In this document: in pieces, positions 12,241 through 23,021 of the stretch | How the letters are laid out: every line of letters starts with the position of its first letter | Position numbering within the stretch: the first letter of the stretch is position 1 | Made by a program: the position numbers and the translations under genes | Notes under the pieces: generated by a model | Database searches by the model: none | Told to the model about the DNA's origin: nothing | What the model saw: only the letters and a program-made list of their open reading frames with translations | Assembly (NCBI GenBank): GCA_026874595.1 | Contig: CM049319.1 | Coordinates: 65,835,417-65,899,416, forward strand | Direction of reading: 5' to 3' | From: Sipunculus nudus | Lineage: Eukaryota > Annelida > Sipuncula > Golfingiida > Sipunculidae | DNA: 64,000 bases

Positions 12241-13212
12241 TAAGCAGCTCTTGCTACCATGGGCATGGAAGACCTTCCGTGTAGGAGCGTGTAGGGGCTC
12301 ATTATAATAATAAGTTAAAAGGGCGGAGCATTTGGGTTGTAGTGGTTAGGTCAATTGAAGGAAAAATAACCGGCAATCTGAAATGCCGTAGTACCCCCGA
12401 GAACTTGGACATAACCCCTTTAAAATAGGCCGCCTTCCTCTGAAGCATATATTGACACTTTACAAGGTCAATGTCGTCAGGGTAAAAGTGACAATTTTTT
12501 TTACTTGTCCGGCAACTTGATTGACGTCGCCCATGCAAAACATGCGAACAGACTTTTAATTTACTTTGAAGGATATATTTGAAACGAACAGATTTTGCGG
12601 ATTTGTTGTAGTTTAATAGAGACGGTCCACTTTATATTTGATCAGTCAAGATCAAAGTCAGTTTCTGTCATTACAAAAACGTAAACATAACACACGGCCA
12701 GTTTTCCGATTTCTTAATGTCAAAAAACCCAATCGTCAAATGTTATCTTCATATGTATGAAGTTTCTGTTATATTTAAAGGAAGGAAAGTTCAGGCTTGC
12801 GCGTCGGAACCCTATAGGGCCCCGGACCATCCGATCACATCTCGTAAAATCTGTCGAATCTTGAAATTTTTTCATATCTGCAATACAAACACACACAAAC
12901 GCAAACACACACATATATATATACATGCACATATGTATACCCATTTCACTGACTGTGTGAAACATTTTAAATATATTACAATTAAATATAAAGTTTAAAA
13001 AATAAGGTATTATGTTTCCAGTAAAGGTTAATTATATCAAAGGCGCTTGTATTGCTATTAGTGTAGATTTCGGTTAAATTTGGTATTTTTCTGCTTCATT
13101 TCATTCTAGCTATTATTTATATGACATTTACCAGGCGTTTTTCGCACTATATGGTCCATCTCTATATTATTTACTTAATATTTGAGATAGGCAGGCAAGA
13201 AGCCCCCGTTGT
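12241..13212. other. Intergenic DNA, no gene seen
   Basis: Mixed AT-rich sequence with a short imperfect CA/TA tract at 12885-12940. No coding region supported. Confidence 0.5.
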
Positions 13213-13213
13213 T

Positions 13214-13383
13214 AGACCCGACAGCCATGGCATAGCAACCGCGGACGCGCTTTCGGATTGGTTGATATGTCTACACTGTAGTGTTCTGATGGTGACACCG
13301 CTTACGTAACAATGGTTCAGCCAATCACGCATGTACTCCAAATTTAGCCTGAAACCGATTTGCCATGGCTGTCGGCCGGGTCT
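13214..13383. mobile_element. Palindromic MITE, ~170 bp
   Basis: AGACCCGACAGCCATGGCA (13214-13232) is matched, inverted, by TGCCATGGCTGTCGGCCGGGTCT-type sequence at 13361-13383; only a 4-base insertion interrupts the match. A second, inner inverted pair (ATTGGTTGA / TCAGCCAAT) supports a fold-back MITE. No clear target duplication, so the superfamily is open. Confidence 0.6.
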
Positions 13384-13389
13384 GTACAC

Positions 13390-14560
13390 TAATTAGCAAT
13401 TCAAGCGCATGTGATCATATAAACCAGGTTTAAATATATCTTTCATGGTAAACTCAGAAATGGAACCCACGTAAAAAATTCTAATTATTAATATATTTAA
13501 TTTCCAAAATATAAATATTATTCACTGAATAGCAGGGGGATGATTACATTGACCATTCCCCCTTGCAAAATAATTGGAGGGGATATACTTTAGTATAACC
13601 CACATCCCCGTGCATTGTCCCTGCACCAAGGCCACTGCATACAAGAGACTGACGTTGAAATCTGATCTCGCTATATCCTAAATAGGCGGTCATGTACCCT
13701 TGGCCTTGCCAGCTTGGTCTAGCAGGTACACGTATCATATATAAAAGAAGGAACGGTAGATTGAAAATCAGCCAATTGTTTCTGTACCATCATCACATCT
13801 GCCGCATATTCCGTCCGCATAATTAAACCCCGAGTAACTCATATTAACACCTTATACATAAGTCTGAGATTACTATAGAGAACAATGTGGTATTGCCGAT
13901 ATTATATAACAAATATCTGCGTGCAGTGTTATTTTACAGTTTAAAAGAAGTGAACAAAACGTATGTATGAACTTCACGGTTAATTGTTCGTGCATTTTAC
14001 TTGTTTTATGAAATGAGTGACCGATGGATTTAAATTTATTTTCTGCAGCAATATGTACTTATGGAGTGTAAGTACATGGAGTGTGAAGCGGGAAGGGGTC
14101 TGGAGGTGGATTTGGATTCAATAAATTATCTGAAACCACATTTATTTGTCTGCAGGAGCCCAATCCGGCAAATCGGATGGTATACAGATGACCTTGGGTA
14201 AATACGCTCATGGTTAACAGAGACATACTCTATTGGCACGGCTGGGTTTTGTGGCTGGCACAGACACTAAAAGCAACAGCTGCAAGAGTAATCTTTGACT
14301 GACCTGACCAAGTGGTCAGCAATGTAAATTTGTCTCCCTGGGCCCGGGTTAGCAATGTGGTTAAGCAAGGTGGATTTATACAAGGACACTTCAGCTCAAG
14401 AGATAATTCACCTATAGAGACCAGGGGGTATATCAGAGTTCCGGGGATACTCTGATCTTATGTGTTGAAAATTTACAAACTGATGGACTTTGCGTAAGGC
14501 TACCGGTAGGTGCGCTACTGGCGATAAAGCTTTGTAGGGCAAAAATTCCAAGATTGTGGG
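13390..14560. other. Intergenic DNA, no gene seen
   Basis: No recognisable coding sequence. TAGCAATGTGGTTAAGC near 14350 resembles a Pol III A-box but has no B-box partner. Confidence 0.45.
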
Positions 14561-14839
14561 CTATGGAGATACGAATATTTTTATTTGATCATTATTATTC
14601 TTATAACCCCTGTTCTGATGTCTTTGTTTACATGAACAATGTATTCGTGTAGTGTCAGTCCTCTCATCTTTCGATTCGGGTGCTTGTTTCGCAAATTCTA
14701 CAAGTTCCCATTTCCTATATCCTGCACATTGCACACCACGGGATGACAGGTATTTCCTAAGTTGATTAATTGTCTGAGTATTAAAATCAGTTGCTTGTAT
14801 CGTTGACCGCATGTACGCAGCATTGCATTTGTCGGCCAT
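14561..14839 (-). pseudogene. SAP-like N-terminal coding fragment
   Basis: A minus-strand frame begins ATG in a strong AAAGATGG context (14837-14839) and encodes about 92 residues. Residues 21-49, TINQLRKYLSSRGVQCAGYRK and on through ELVEFAKQA, have the helix-turn-helix pattern of a SAP-type DNA-binding motif, with the L-x2-YL-x2-RGV core and ELVE. Such N-terminal SAP modules are common in transposon-encoded invertebrate proteins and in chromatin factors. Downstream the sequence becomes low-complexity (GYKNNNDQ) and stops at 14561. No continuation exon is recognisable, so this is a fragment, or a first exon whose donor could be the CATGTAAAC near 14631. The frame extends upstream of the ATG, but that part looks like leader. 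Motif assignment is moderate; gene status is weak. Confidence 0.35.
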
Positions 14840-14984
14840 CTTTGTGTTACGCCCTACCACTGGTTGTACCAGCAGCACTTTTGCTCCTCCTTTACAGGAG
14901 ATCAGCAGTCTCCGGAACCCAGTATTGACCTTTTCCACCACACGAGCGACACCTATTGGTGCGATCGACACTAATAGTTCGGGT

Positions 14985-15920
14985 CCGTACTATCAACGAA
15001 AAAGAGGCAAAGTTCTTTACATGAAATGATTAAATCAAAAGAATTCTGTCTTATGATCATTAGAGGTCAGGATCCTTACCAGCTATATGGTGTCTGTGTC
15101 ATATATCTGCTGTCATTTAACAGAAGACCGTAACGTGTATTGCGCATGCTCGAGGAAAAGTCTATTGAAGTAATCCCGATTACATCTAACTCTCTGGTGG
15201 ACACTGTCATATGGTTTCTGATTAAGTCGGTACATTTCTACATCAATATTTGGGTCAATAATCTGGAGGGGGGCTTTAAAGGGTCCCTGGTATACTGGTT
15301 TAAGGCACGTAAGTCACTCGACTCGTATATTTGTATTACTTGTGGGCATGTACAGAAAGTACACGCGGGATGTTGTCCCGCGGGAAGTATATCAGTGCCG
15401 TAATAGTACTGTGACAGAGGCACTGTGATTATATATTTTGATACACTAGTATCTTATATACACTGAGATGATACTGTGATGATATATAGTGTGGCAGAGG
15501 CGCTGTGATGATACTGTGATATATATATATATATATTTATTTATTTATTTATATATATATGTATGTATGTATGTATGTATATCCAGCTTGAGTAAAAACC
15601 ATGGGCTTGTTAAGTGCTCAACTAATGGAAGAAGGTGCAATATATACACACCGTTTAGGACTATCACCCTTACTTGTGTCCGACAGTTCTGTTTCGTGAG
15701 GGCACGCCCAACTCGTCAGGAACACACCATACACCAATGGAAAATTATCAACAAAACCAGAGCTTACTCCACAATATTTAAATCATTCAATCTTTGTTTG
15801 GAAGAAAGTTACTTTATTATCTACTGCCCCTCACTATGCAGCTTGAACAAAAGGAATGAATTCACAGCGAGATGCAGGCACAGAACCAAGCACCTGTTGA
15901 CCAACTTCAAATCCACCCCC
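14985..15920. other. Intergenic DNA, no gene seen
   Basis: Contains GATACTGTGAT-like short repeats (15428-15520) and a TA/TTTA/GTAT microsatellite at 15519-15582. The open frames at 15140-15403 and 15489-15926 show no domain, and the latter starts in simple repeat. Confidence 0.45.
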
Positions 15921-15924
15921 AGCT

Positions 15925-16215
15925 AGCGCAAAAATATTTTTAAAATGTTTTATAAACGTTTGGCAAAATGTTTTGAAAATGTTTTTTCGTGATATTTTTA
16001 TAACTTTTTTGTATGTTCAAAAAAATGTTTTTTAAAACGTTTTGCTAAAACGTTTTAAAAATGTTATTTAAATGTTTTTAAAATGTTTTTGTAAAACATT
16101 TAAAAAACGTTTTAATAATATTTTATAAACATTTTGTGAGTAACATTTTTTTGATATTTTAGAAATGTTTCCTTCAAAATATCCACGAAACATTTTTATA
16201 ACATTTTCACATTTA
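15925..16215. repeat. Palindromic AAAACGTTTT/AAAATGTTTT-rich repeat
   Basis: About 290 bp built almost wholly from AAAATGTTTT, AAAACGTTTT, ACATTTT and TTATAAAC words, many self-complementary, at roughly 12-20 base spacing. No coding potential. It is probably a degenerate fold-back MITE or satellite monomer. Confidence 0.6.
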
Positions 16216-16556
16216 TCTATATGATGAAACATATTCCCCACAACCCAATTTGTGATATGTTTTGCATGGGCTTATATATCATACGTTGTGAATATATAAG
16301 TATTATTTCATATTTTGAATTGACAGGGTTTCTGTAGTATGTGCAGGATATGGCAAATTGGTAACCAGCTTTTGTAGTACCAACACGGTTAAAAAACCCG
16401 CATGAATATAAAGGTAGAAAAACACTTTCCCCATTATTTTATCTATATTATGATCATATTTGCCAAACAATGGATTTAAACCATAGAGTTAATTCATCTC
16501 TGTTGAAACTACAGCTGCATATTTTATATCATTTCTGCTTACAACTTCACACCAGA

Positions 16557-18291
16557 CTAGACAATTCTTGGCACCGCAGGTGCCAGAGTATCCCCAGACA
16601 TAGTAGCCCCCTCCCTTTAAGAATAGGCCCCCATTTTTAGCACCATATACTGACACTCGGCATATTTATTGTTTCTTCCATCTATCAATCCACAATGTTG
16701 TTGAAGATGTTGGTCCTGTGACCTTGATCTTTTTAAAGATGTGTCCTGTGACCTTGACCTTTGACCTCATGACCCCAAAATCAATTTGGGTCTTGCTTTT
16801 ACAATGGGACATAAACAAGTCAAGTTTGAAATCCATACATCAATAAAAGCAGGAATTATCATCCAGAAACAAATTTTTGGACAGATGGCTCCTGTGACTT
16901 TCACCTTTGACCTTGTGACCTCAAAGTTGATAGGGGACTTCCACTCTTGGCAGGTAAACTATATGTGCAAGATGAAAGATCTGATATAAATTGTTTGGCT
17001 GAAAATGCATCCACAATCTTTTTAAAGAGGTTTCCTGTGAACTTGTCCTTTGACATCATGACCCCAAAATCAATTCGGGTCTTGCTTTTCCAATGGGTCA
17101 ATTACAAGTCAAGTTTGAAATTCATACATCAATAAAAGCAAGAATTATCATCCAGAAACTAATTTTTGGACAGATGGCTCCTGTGACCTTCACCTCTGAC
17201 TTTGTGACCTCAAAATTGATAGGGTTCTTCCTCTCTTGGCAGGTGAACTATGTGTGCAAGATGAAAGATCTGAGATGAAATGGTTGGCTGAAAATGCATC
17301 CACAATCTTTTTAAAGATGTGTCCTGTGACCTTGACCTTTGACCTCATGACCCCAAAATCAATTTGGGTCTTGCTTTTCCAATGGGACATATACAAGTCA
17401 AGTTTGAAATCCATACATCAACAAAAGCAGGAATTATCATCCATAAACTAATTTTTGGACAGATAGCTCCTGTGGCCTTGACCTTTGACCTTGTGACCCC
17501 AAAATTTATAAGGATCATCCACTATTGGCAAGTGAGCTATATATTCAAGATGGAAGACCTAGGATGAAAGTTTGGCTTAAAATGCATCCACAGTATCTTT
17601 TAAGATGCCAGTCCATTGACCTTGACCTTTGACCTCATGACCCTAGAACCTATAGGGTTCTTACTTTAGTGGTGGGCCATACATAAGTCATGTTTGAAAT
17701 CCATATGGCTATCAACACTGGAGATATCATAAGAGGTGTGTGATTTTCACCATATATGGCAATATTCAAGGTCAAGGCCACTCTCATAGGAAAGGTCATG
17801 ACAACAATTTAAATAAACATCATCCCATAACCCATACCTGTGTATATGCATAATATAAAAGAAATCTGTCCATAAGTGTTTACTTATAATGCTCACAGTA
17901 CTGTAAGGTCGCAATTTGGGGGTATTAAATGGCACAGAAACAAGTAAAGAATAATAGGTGGCGCCACCAGTTCCTGGAACATGACAACCCTATCCATGAT
18001 CTTCCATCAACTTGATATTGGTATAAATCCATGCAAGATTTCTTGAGATATAAAAGAATATGTGTGATTTTCCCCAAAATTTGACCTATTCAAGGTCAAG
18101 GACACTCTCCTAGTAAAGGTCATGACCTCATTTTGAATAGGCGTCGTCCTCTTACCCATATCTATACATATACCAAGTTTGGTAAAGTTCCGTGAAAATT
18201 TTTTGGGTTATCGCGCCAACAAGATTTGTATGCGGCGGCGGCGGGACCGGTATGAAAACATAGTATCCCCCGACCTTGTCTGGGGATACAA
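16557..18291 (-). mobile_element. Helitron-like non-autonomous element, copy B
   Basis: Same element as 1343-3599, same orientation. The 3' terminus is CTAG (16557-16560 on plus), the hairpin TGGCACC/GGTGCCA lies at 16569-16585, the asymmetric TIRs at 16588-16600 and 18277-18289, and the 5' terminus is TTGTATCCCC, ending at 18291. It is again flanked by A and T (A16556, T18292) with no duplication. It has three 288-bp units against five in copy A. It also carries a ~62-bp insertion (about 17880-17941) that copy A lacks, flanked by AAGT-type words. No coding capacity. Confidence 0.8.
16710..17650. repeat. ~288-bp tandem array inside Helitron-like copy B
   Basis: Three units anchored near 16777, 17068 and 17357, each with the TGACCT hexamer blocks seen in copy A, followed by the same diverged half-unit (CCTAGAACCTATAGGGTTC near 17641). 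Confidence 0.85.
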
Positions 18292-20680
18292 TTACATCCA
18301 TAATTTGAATGCTATCTTTCGTGATCACGGAATACGGCAACTGGCAGGCATACTGCAGCTATCTTCAAGGCTGGTTTAGTGAGGTCGTTGAAGTCAGACA
18401 TTAGGTTTGTACATGGAAAAAATGGTAGAAAGTTTATTTTAGTTTTAATTTTCGAAACGATTACTTCTTTGGAAAGACAAAATAAAAAACCCGGTAAAAT
18501 TCGATCTGAGGAAATTTTGACGAATTTAAATAAAAAAATGACATAAAAAGTCCCGTATTTTGTAATAGTAGAGGACCAATTTATACATACCTTTATCACG
18601 TGTTATATGTATTTTTATTATGTCATGTCTCTATGTTGCAGTGAACCACTTGAATGGTTTTCCTTCTTTTATTTTGACTTAAATCAAAGTTTAACATATA
18701 AAAATATATTTATTTTTGTGTTCCAAAGCTACTAAAACATTGATAAATTTTAATTTTAGACTGCTGAAAACATCGGAAGCATTTATTCAGATGTAATAAA
18801 AAGGATAATTTTTACATTAACAATTAAAATTTCTTTAAATTTTTAGTTGTTATATTTAAAATGCCCTAGGAATTGTCTGTTAAACCGAGCAAGTTATGTT
18901 TTACATATAATTTTATTATGCTTAATCCATTAAAACTTTTACTACACTGTGTTACTGTGTAACTTTCAATCTTTTATAATTTTATATTTCAAGTTAATTC
19001 AATGTTTCATTTTAAATATAATACAAGTTATTTTTTAAAATAATTTTTGCCTCTTTGGTATACCAATATTATTTACATTGTTCACTCAGCTGAATTTCTT
19101 CGTTTTACCATTACATTTCAAAATTTTTAATTTTCAATGTAAAATTATTATCATTGAAATTATTAATAAATTATTTTTGCTCAGTGTTTGCGTTTACGCC
19201 TGTATAACACAAAATTCCCCTATTTGTGTTAATGAGGCGTAATTTCTTTATTTATATGTAAATGTTATGTGTCATAAACATAACATACAAATTTTTTTCA
19301 GTCCCTAATACATTTGAAAGTCTGAATTGAAATAAACTATACCAAAATATGTGCTTATTCTTCAAAAACATCATTTGTTAAACCCAGCATATACTCTTCC
19401 CTAATAATTTTTTTATGCAACCAAAATGTATAACTGTGATTAATATTTTCAATTTGTTTGTATATTAAAACGAATTACACTGGTTTTGACACGTTGTTAG
19501 TATTCTGCGTTTCCTGAATTAATTATAATCATCTTCACTGTAAACGTTATGTTTATTGATGTTTAAATATTTCAATTTACTTGTTAAATGCATAATCCAA
19601 TAAGAGTTATATAGAATATATTTGATATCAAGAAATCCAATAAAATTCTTTAAAATCCTGAAATCGTTCATTATACCTGCATTCGTGATTGACTGTATTC
19701 ATTGTTTTTAATACAAAAAAATGTTTTATGCAATTGCAACTTCGTCATATTGTCTTAAACATAGGCTATGAGACTGTTAACACAGACTGTATAGACTGGA
19801 GCAATCCTCAAAGTATTGATGATGGGGGTGTCAAAGATCAGTTGGTTGGTACTTGTGCAATTTTTAACGTAAAATCCAACAAGCAATAGGGGTTATTTCG
19901 TATCTCCTATATTTAATCAGATAGTTAGCATATTTTGCAAAATATAATTTTATTCATTATTTTTTATAAATAGTAAGGCGTTTATTGTATATGACGATAA
20001 GTTTTTTTCACCAAAACAAACATCTTTCTGTTCACGCTAACATTTACTTAAGTCAGAAATGAGTGGAATTTGTGAAGTATTGATATACTATTACATATAG
20101 AATAAGTTTGCATAAATATGCAACTTAAGTAAATAAAGAAATGTTTTAGTAGTATTCACATTTCTACCAGGACAGGTTTGGGTGGTTATAGATTAATCTA
20201 CTTTAGTAAACCTTACAGTTAATGAAAAATAATCTTATTAATTAAATTACCTCATAATTATGCACAATATGCAAATTATCTCATTAAATATTCAAAATAT
20301 GAGAAAGTGCAAGCATACATAAGAACAAAGGAAGGGACCTTACAAAATAAGTTTAGTATTTACGCGGTCAATAATCAATTACTATTACATGTAGAATTGG
20401 GTTGAATAAATTATTATGCAAATTAGGTTAATTTAAAATGTTTTCGTAGTCATCGTATTTATACCAGACAAAATTTGGGTGATTTAAGATTGAACTGGTT
20501 CAGGATACCTTACAATTAATAAAAAACAATCTGCAAGTATTTTGAAATAATGAATTTGAAAATGTAACAAAGAAATTCAGCGGTGAATTATTACATAATT
20601 ATAGCTGAGGATGTTGTGAATAAATATATCTAGGGCGGTGAGCTCCTACTTACACAAAAAGTAATCATATCAGCTTGATC
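18292..20680. other. Very AT-rich intergenic DNA, no gene seen
   Basis: About 2.4 kb of strongly AT-rich sequence with no convincing open frame, RNA gene or ordered repeat. GC content rises only near 20630. Confidence 0.6.
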
Positions 20681-20683
20681 AGT

Positions 20684-20815
20684 GAGGGGGGTAATCTGAA
20701 ATGTAGGGGGGTAACCTGAAATCAGGTTCAAGCTACCCCCGGGGGTAATCTGCAATCGATTTCAGATTACCAGGGGTAACTTGATAGGGGGGGGGGGGTA
20801 ATCTGAAGTCTTTAC
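20684..20815. repeat. GGGGTAATCTGAAAT direct and inverted repeats
   Basis: The word GGGGGTAATCTGAAAT or a close variant occurs in direct orientation near 20685, 20705, 20741 and 20795, and inverted near 20762. G runs of 5-12 separate the copies. The block could fold into hairpins or G-quadruplexes. Confidence 0.7.
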
Positions 20816-20893
20816 ACCGGCAAGACCTCTCAGTGTTAGCCATGCGGGCCCTTACGAAACATTTAAGCTCCTTCCATGGTTTTTACACAAGCT

Positions 20894-20894
<1 letters not shown>

Positions 20895-20946
<52 letters not shown>

Positions 20947-21021
20947 TATATAAGTAACTGGGATTGTTTAACTTCTTTCCGCGAAGAGAAAACCTCGAAC
21001 AGTTCATGATCCACAGTAAGT

Positions 21022-21081
<60 letters not shown>

Positions 21082-21130
21082 GGTAGATATATACATAGAT
21101 ACATAGATAGACAGACAGACAGATAGACAG
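20895..21130. repeat. Two (TA)n tracts and a GATA/GACA tract
   Basis: Long (TA)n at 20895-20943 and 21025-21077, then imperfect ACATAGATAGACAGACAGA at about 21090-21130. Simple-sequence DNA only. Confidence 0.95.
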
Positions 21131-21239
21131 ATATGATTGTACATGTGCGCTAGTGCAGAGAGATGGATATGCATCACAGATGCCAATGACCTAGTGTTCC
21201 CGAGAAGGAATGATGGATCTGCCTTCCTACTCAATCAAT

Positions 21240-22160
21240 ACAATAAATCATACATTAAAATACTGGCTACTTTTAATACAAAGGTGGCCTTATAGGAAAC
21301 AAAAATGTATTACCTGCAAGAACTGATGCTAAAAGTAGTCCCTTCATCTCGTAAAACCCAAGTGAAACCGCTCCTTTGTGTGCACTCCTTACAAATCTGC
21401 ACAACTCTGACGTTGAGAGAGTTGTGTGTAGTTTCGCCTCAGTGCTGGTGTGGCGCGCCGCGAATCGTTAAGTATATATGGAAAGAACCCGGCTGACTAC
21501 AAGCCCGCTGATTGGCGAACAAATTGTTCTAGCCACAAGACAGGGTCGAGGTCTCTCCTTGGCTGTCACACCCCAAAATCAATAGAACTTGCGTTTTACT
21601 TAACTTACACTAAAGCGTTGCAAACATTCTAATGTGCATGAGCGGTACTATCAGATGGAGACAGTGACGTGTTGTGATACGTGAGAGATGGCCCGGCTTG
21701 GCCTGATGGACTATCTTTTAAAGCATCTGATCAGATTAAGCAACATAACCCCGTAATTTATCTCCACAGTCAGTTAATTGTCTACTGCCGCTTGATTTCG
21801 TGTGTATATGTGAATGTAAATATATATAATTATTATTATTATTAAAAAGTTTATATATATATATATATATATATATGTAATGCTACTAACCGTAAAATTG
21901 CGCGTATATTTATATATGTCATTTTGACACCAATTATATACTTTTTGTTTGGCTTATTAATGTGATTTATTTATATCCCATCCGTATAGATAGGCTTATA
22001 TAGTCAGACCGCGCGTATTTGTTTGTAGTAGCGCGTCTGTTTGTTTCACAGTCATATGTAAACATCGGTATACGAACAGTTTTGCTCTTTGGCAATGACC
22101 GTTTCATACATCTACAAATTGTAAAGTATGTAAAAATTATAGTTTAACAAATGTTTATTC
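21240..22160. other. Intergenic DNA, no gene seen
   Basis: No gene recognised. It contains a (TA)n tract at 21852-21876. Open frames 21305-21496 and 21450-21632 lack any domain. Confidence 0.45.
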
Positions 22161-22225
22161 TATTGAATTGAACCTCCATATCGTCCAAATGGACAGGCTA
22201 TACACGCCTTGCCCGGGCTACGTCC

Positions 22226-22357
22226 TAGAAGCGGATCCAGGGGGGTGTACCAGGGGGTCCGGGCCCCGTTTTCCTGGCCTGGGCACCCTTTTAAGGGTTT
22301 TCATTAGTCCTTGGTTGGACTCCCTTTTCCTAATTCCTGGATCCGACCCTGAGTTCA
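22226..22357. mobile_element. Short MITE with GCGGATCC-type ends, copy 2
   Basis: GCGGATCCAGG at the left is matched, inverted, by CCTGGATCCGACCC at the right. The interior is G-rich, then reads through AAGGGTTTTCATTAGTCC. It matches 9718-9915 in opposite orientation. About 130 bp, no coding. Confidence 0.65.
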
Positions 22358-22689
22358 ACGGGCGCCGGTATTGATAACTGGGTAGCGCGTCTAAGCGGGC
22401 TGCGTCGAAACGAGCATGCATGGAAATCAGCCATACTGTAAATGTAATGAATTAAGGCCCAGTCTATTTAACTACAATTTTCTCACTCTCTGTATTTCAT
22501 CATGATAATATAATATGTAAGGTGCAGGTGTTTGAGTTAATTGGGACTTTGTGTATTAAAGCGTTAGAGATGAGTTTCCGGGTATTTATATAATGACTGT
22601 AATTGCTTAGCCTTGATTACATGGCAACTCTATATAGTCTATAATTGCTATTTCATTCAAATCCTGTGCAGACCTTTTCTTAATTGATT

Positions 22690-22935
22690 CTATTGTGACA
22701 CATCCGGAAAATATCTGATTGGTAACTCCGTGTTTTATGAATCTTGCTGGGATACATGCTATGTGTTGAGATTCAGTTAGTATAACGGGGGCCAGCCCCT
22801 ATATAAGCACGGGCTTCCCCCTCTGCTCAATAGTTACAATAAAGAATAGTATACATCAACTCAGAGACTTGTAAGACTGTCGCCAATGCATCCTGGTTAT
22901 GATCTCTACAATACGTCCTTTCGATCTGCGTGGTT
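22690..22935 (+). mobile_element. LTR-like fragment with TATA box and polyA signal
   Basis: TATATAAG (22801-22808) is followed 30 bases on by a CT-rich start region and then AATAAAG (about 22840), the TATA to R to polyadenylation layout of a retroelement LTR. A TGT start is possible at 22695 and a TACA end near 22912. Neither a target duplication nor gag-pol is visible, so at best this is a solo or truncated LTR. A cryptic host promoter is an alternative. Confidence 0.35.
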
Positions 22936-22941
22936 CAGGGA

Positions 22942-22942
<1 letters not shown>

Positions 22943-23019
<77 letters not shown>
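22943..23019. repeat. (CA)n(TA)n microsatellite
   Basis: About 38 bases of CA followed by 38 bases of TA. Confidence 0.97.
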
Positions 23020-23021
<2 letters not shown>

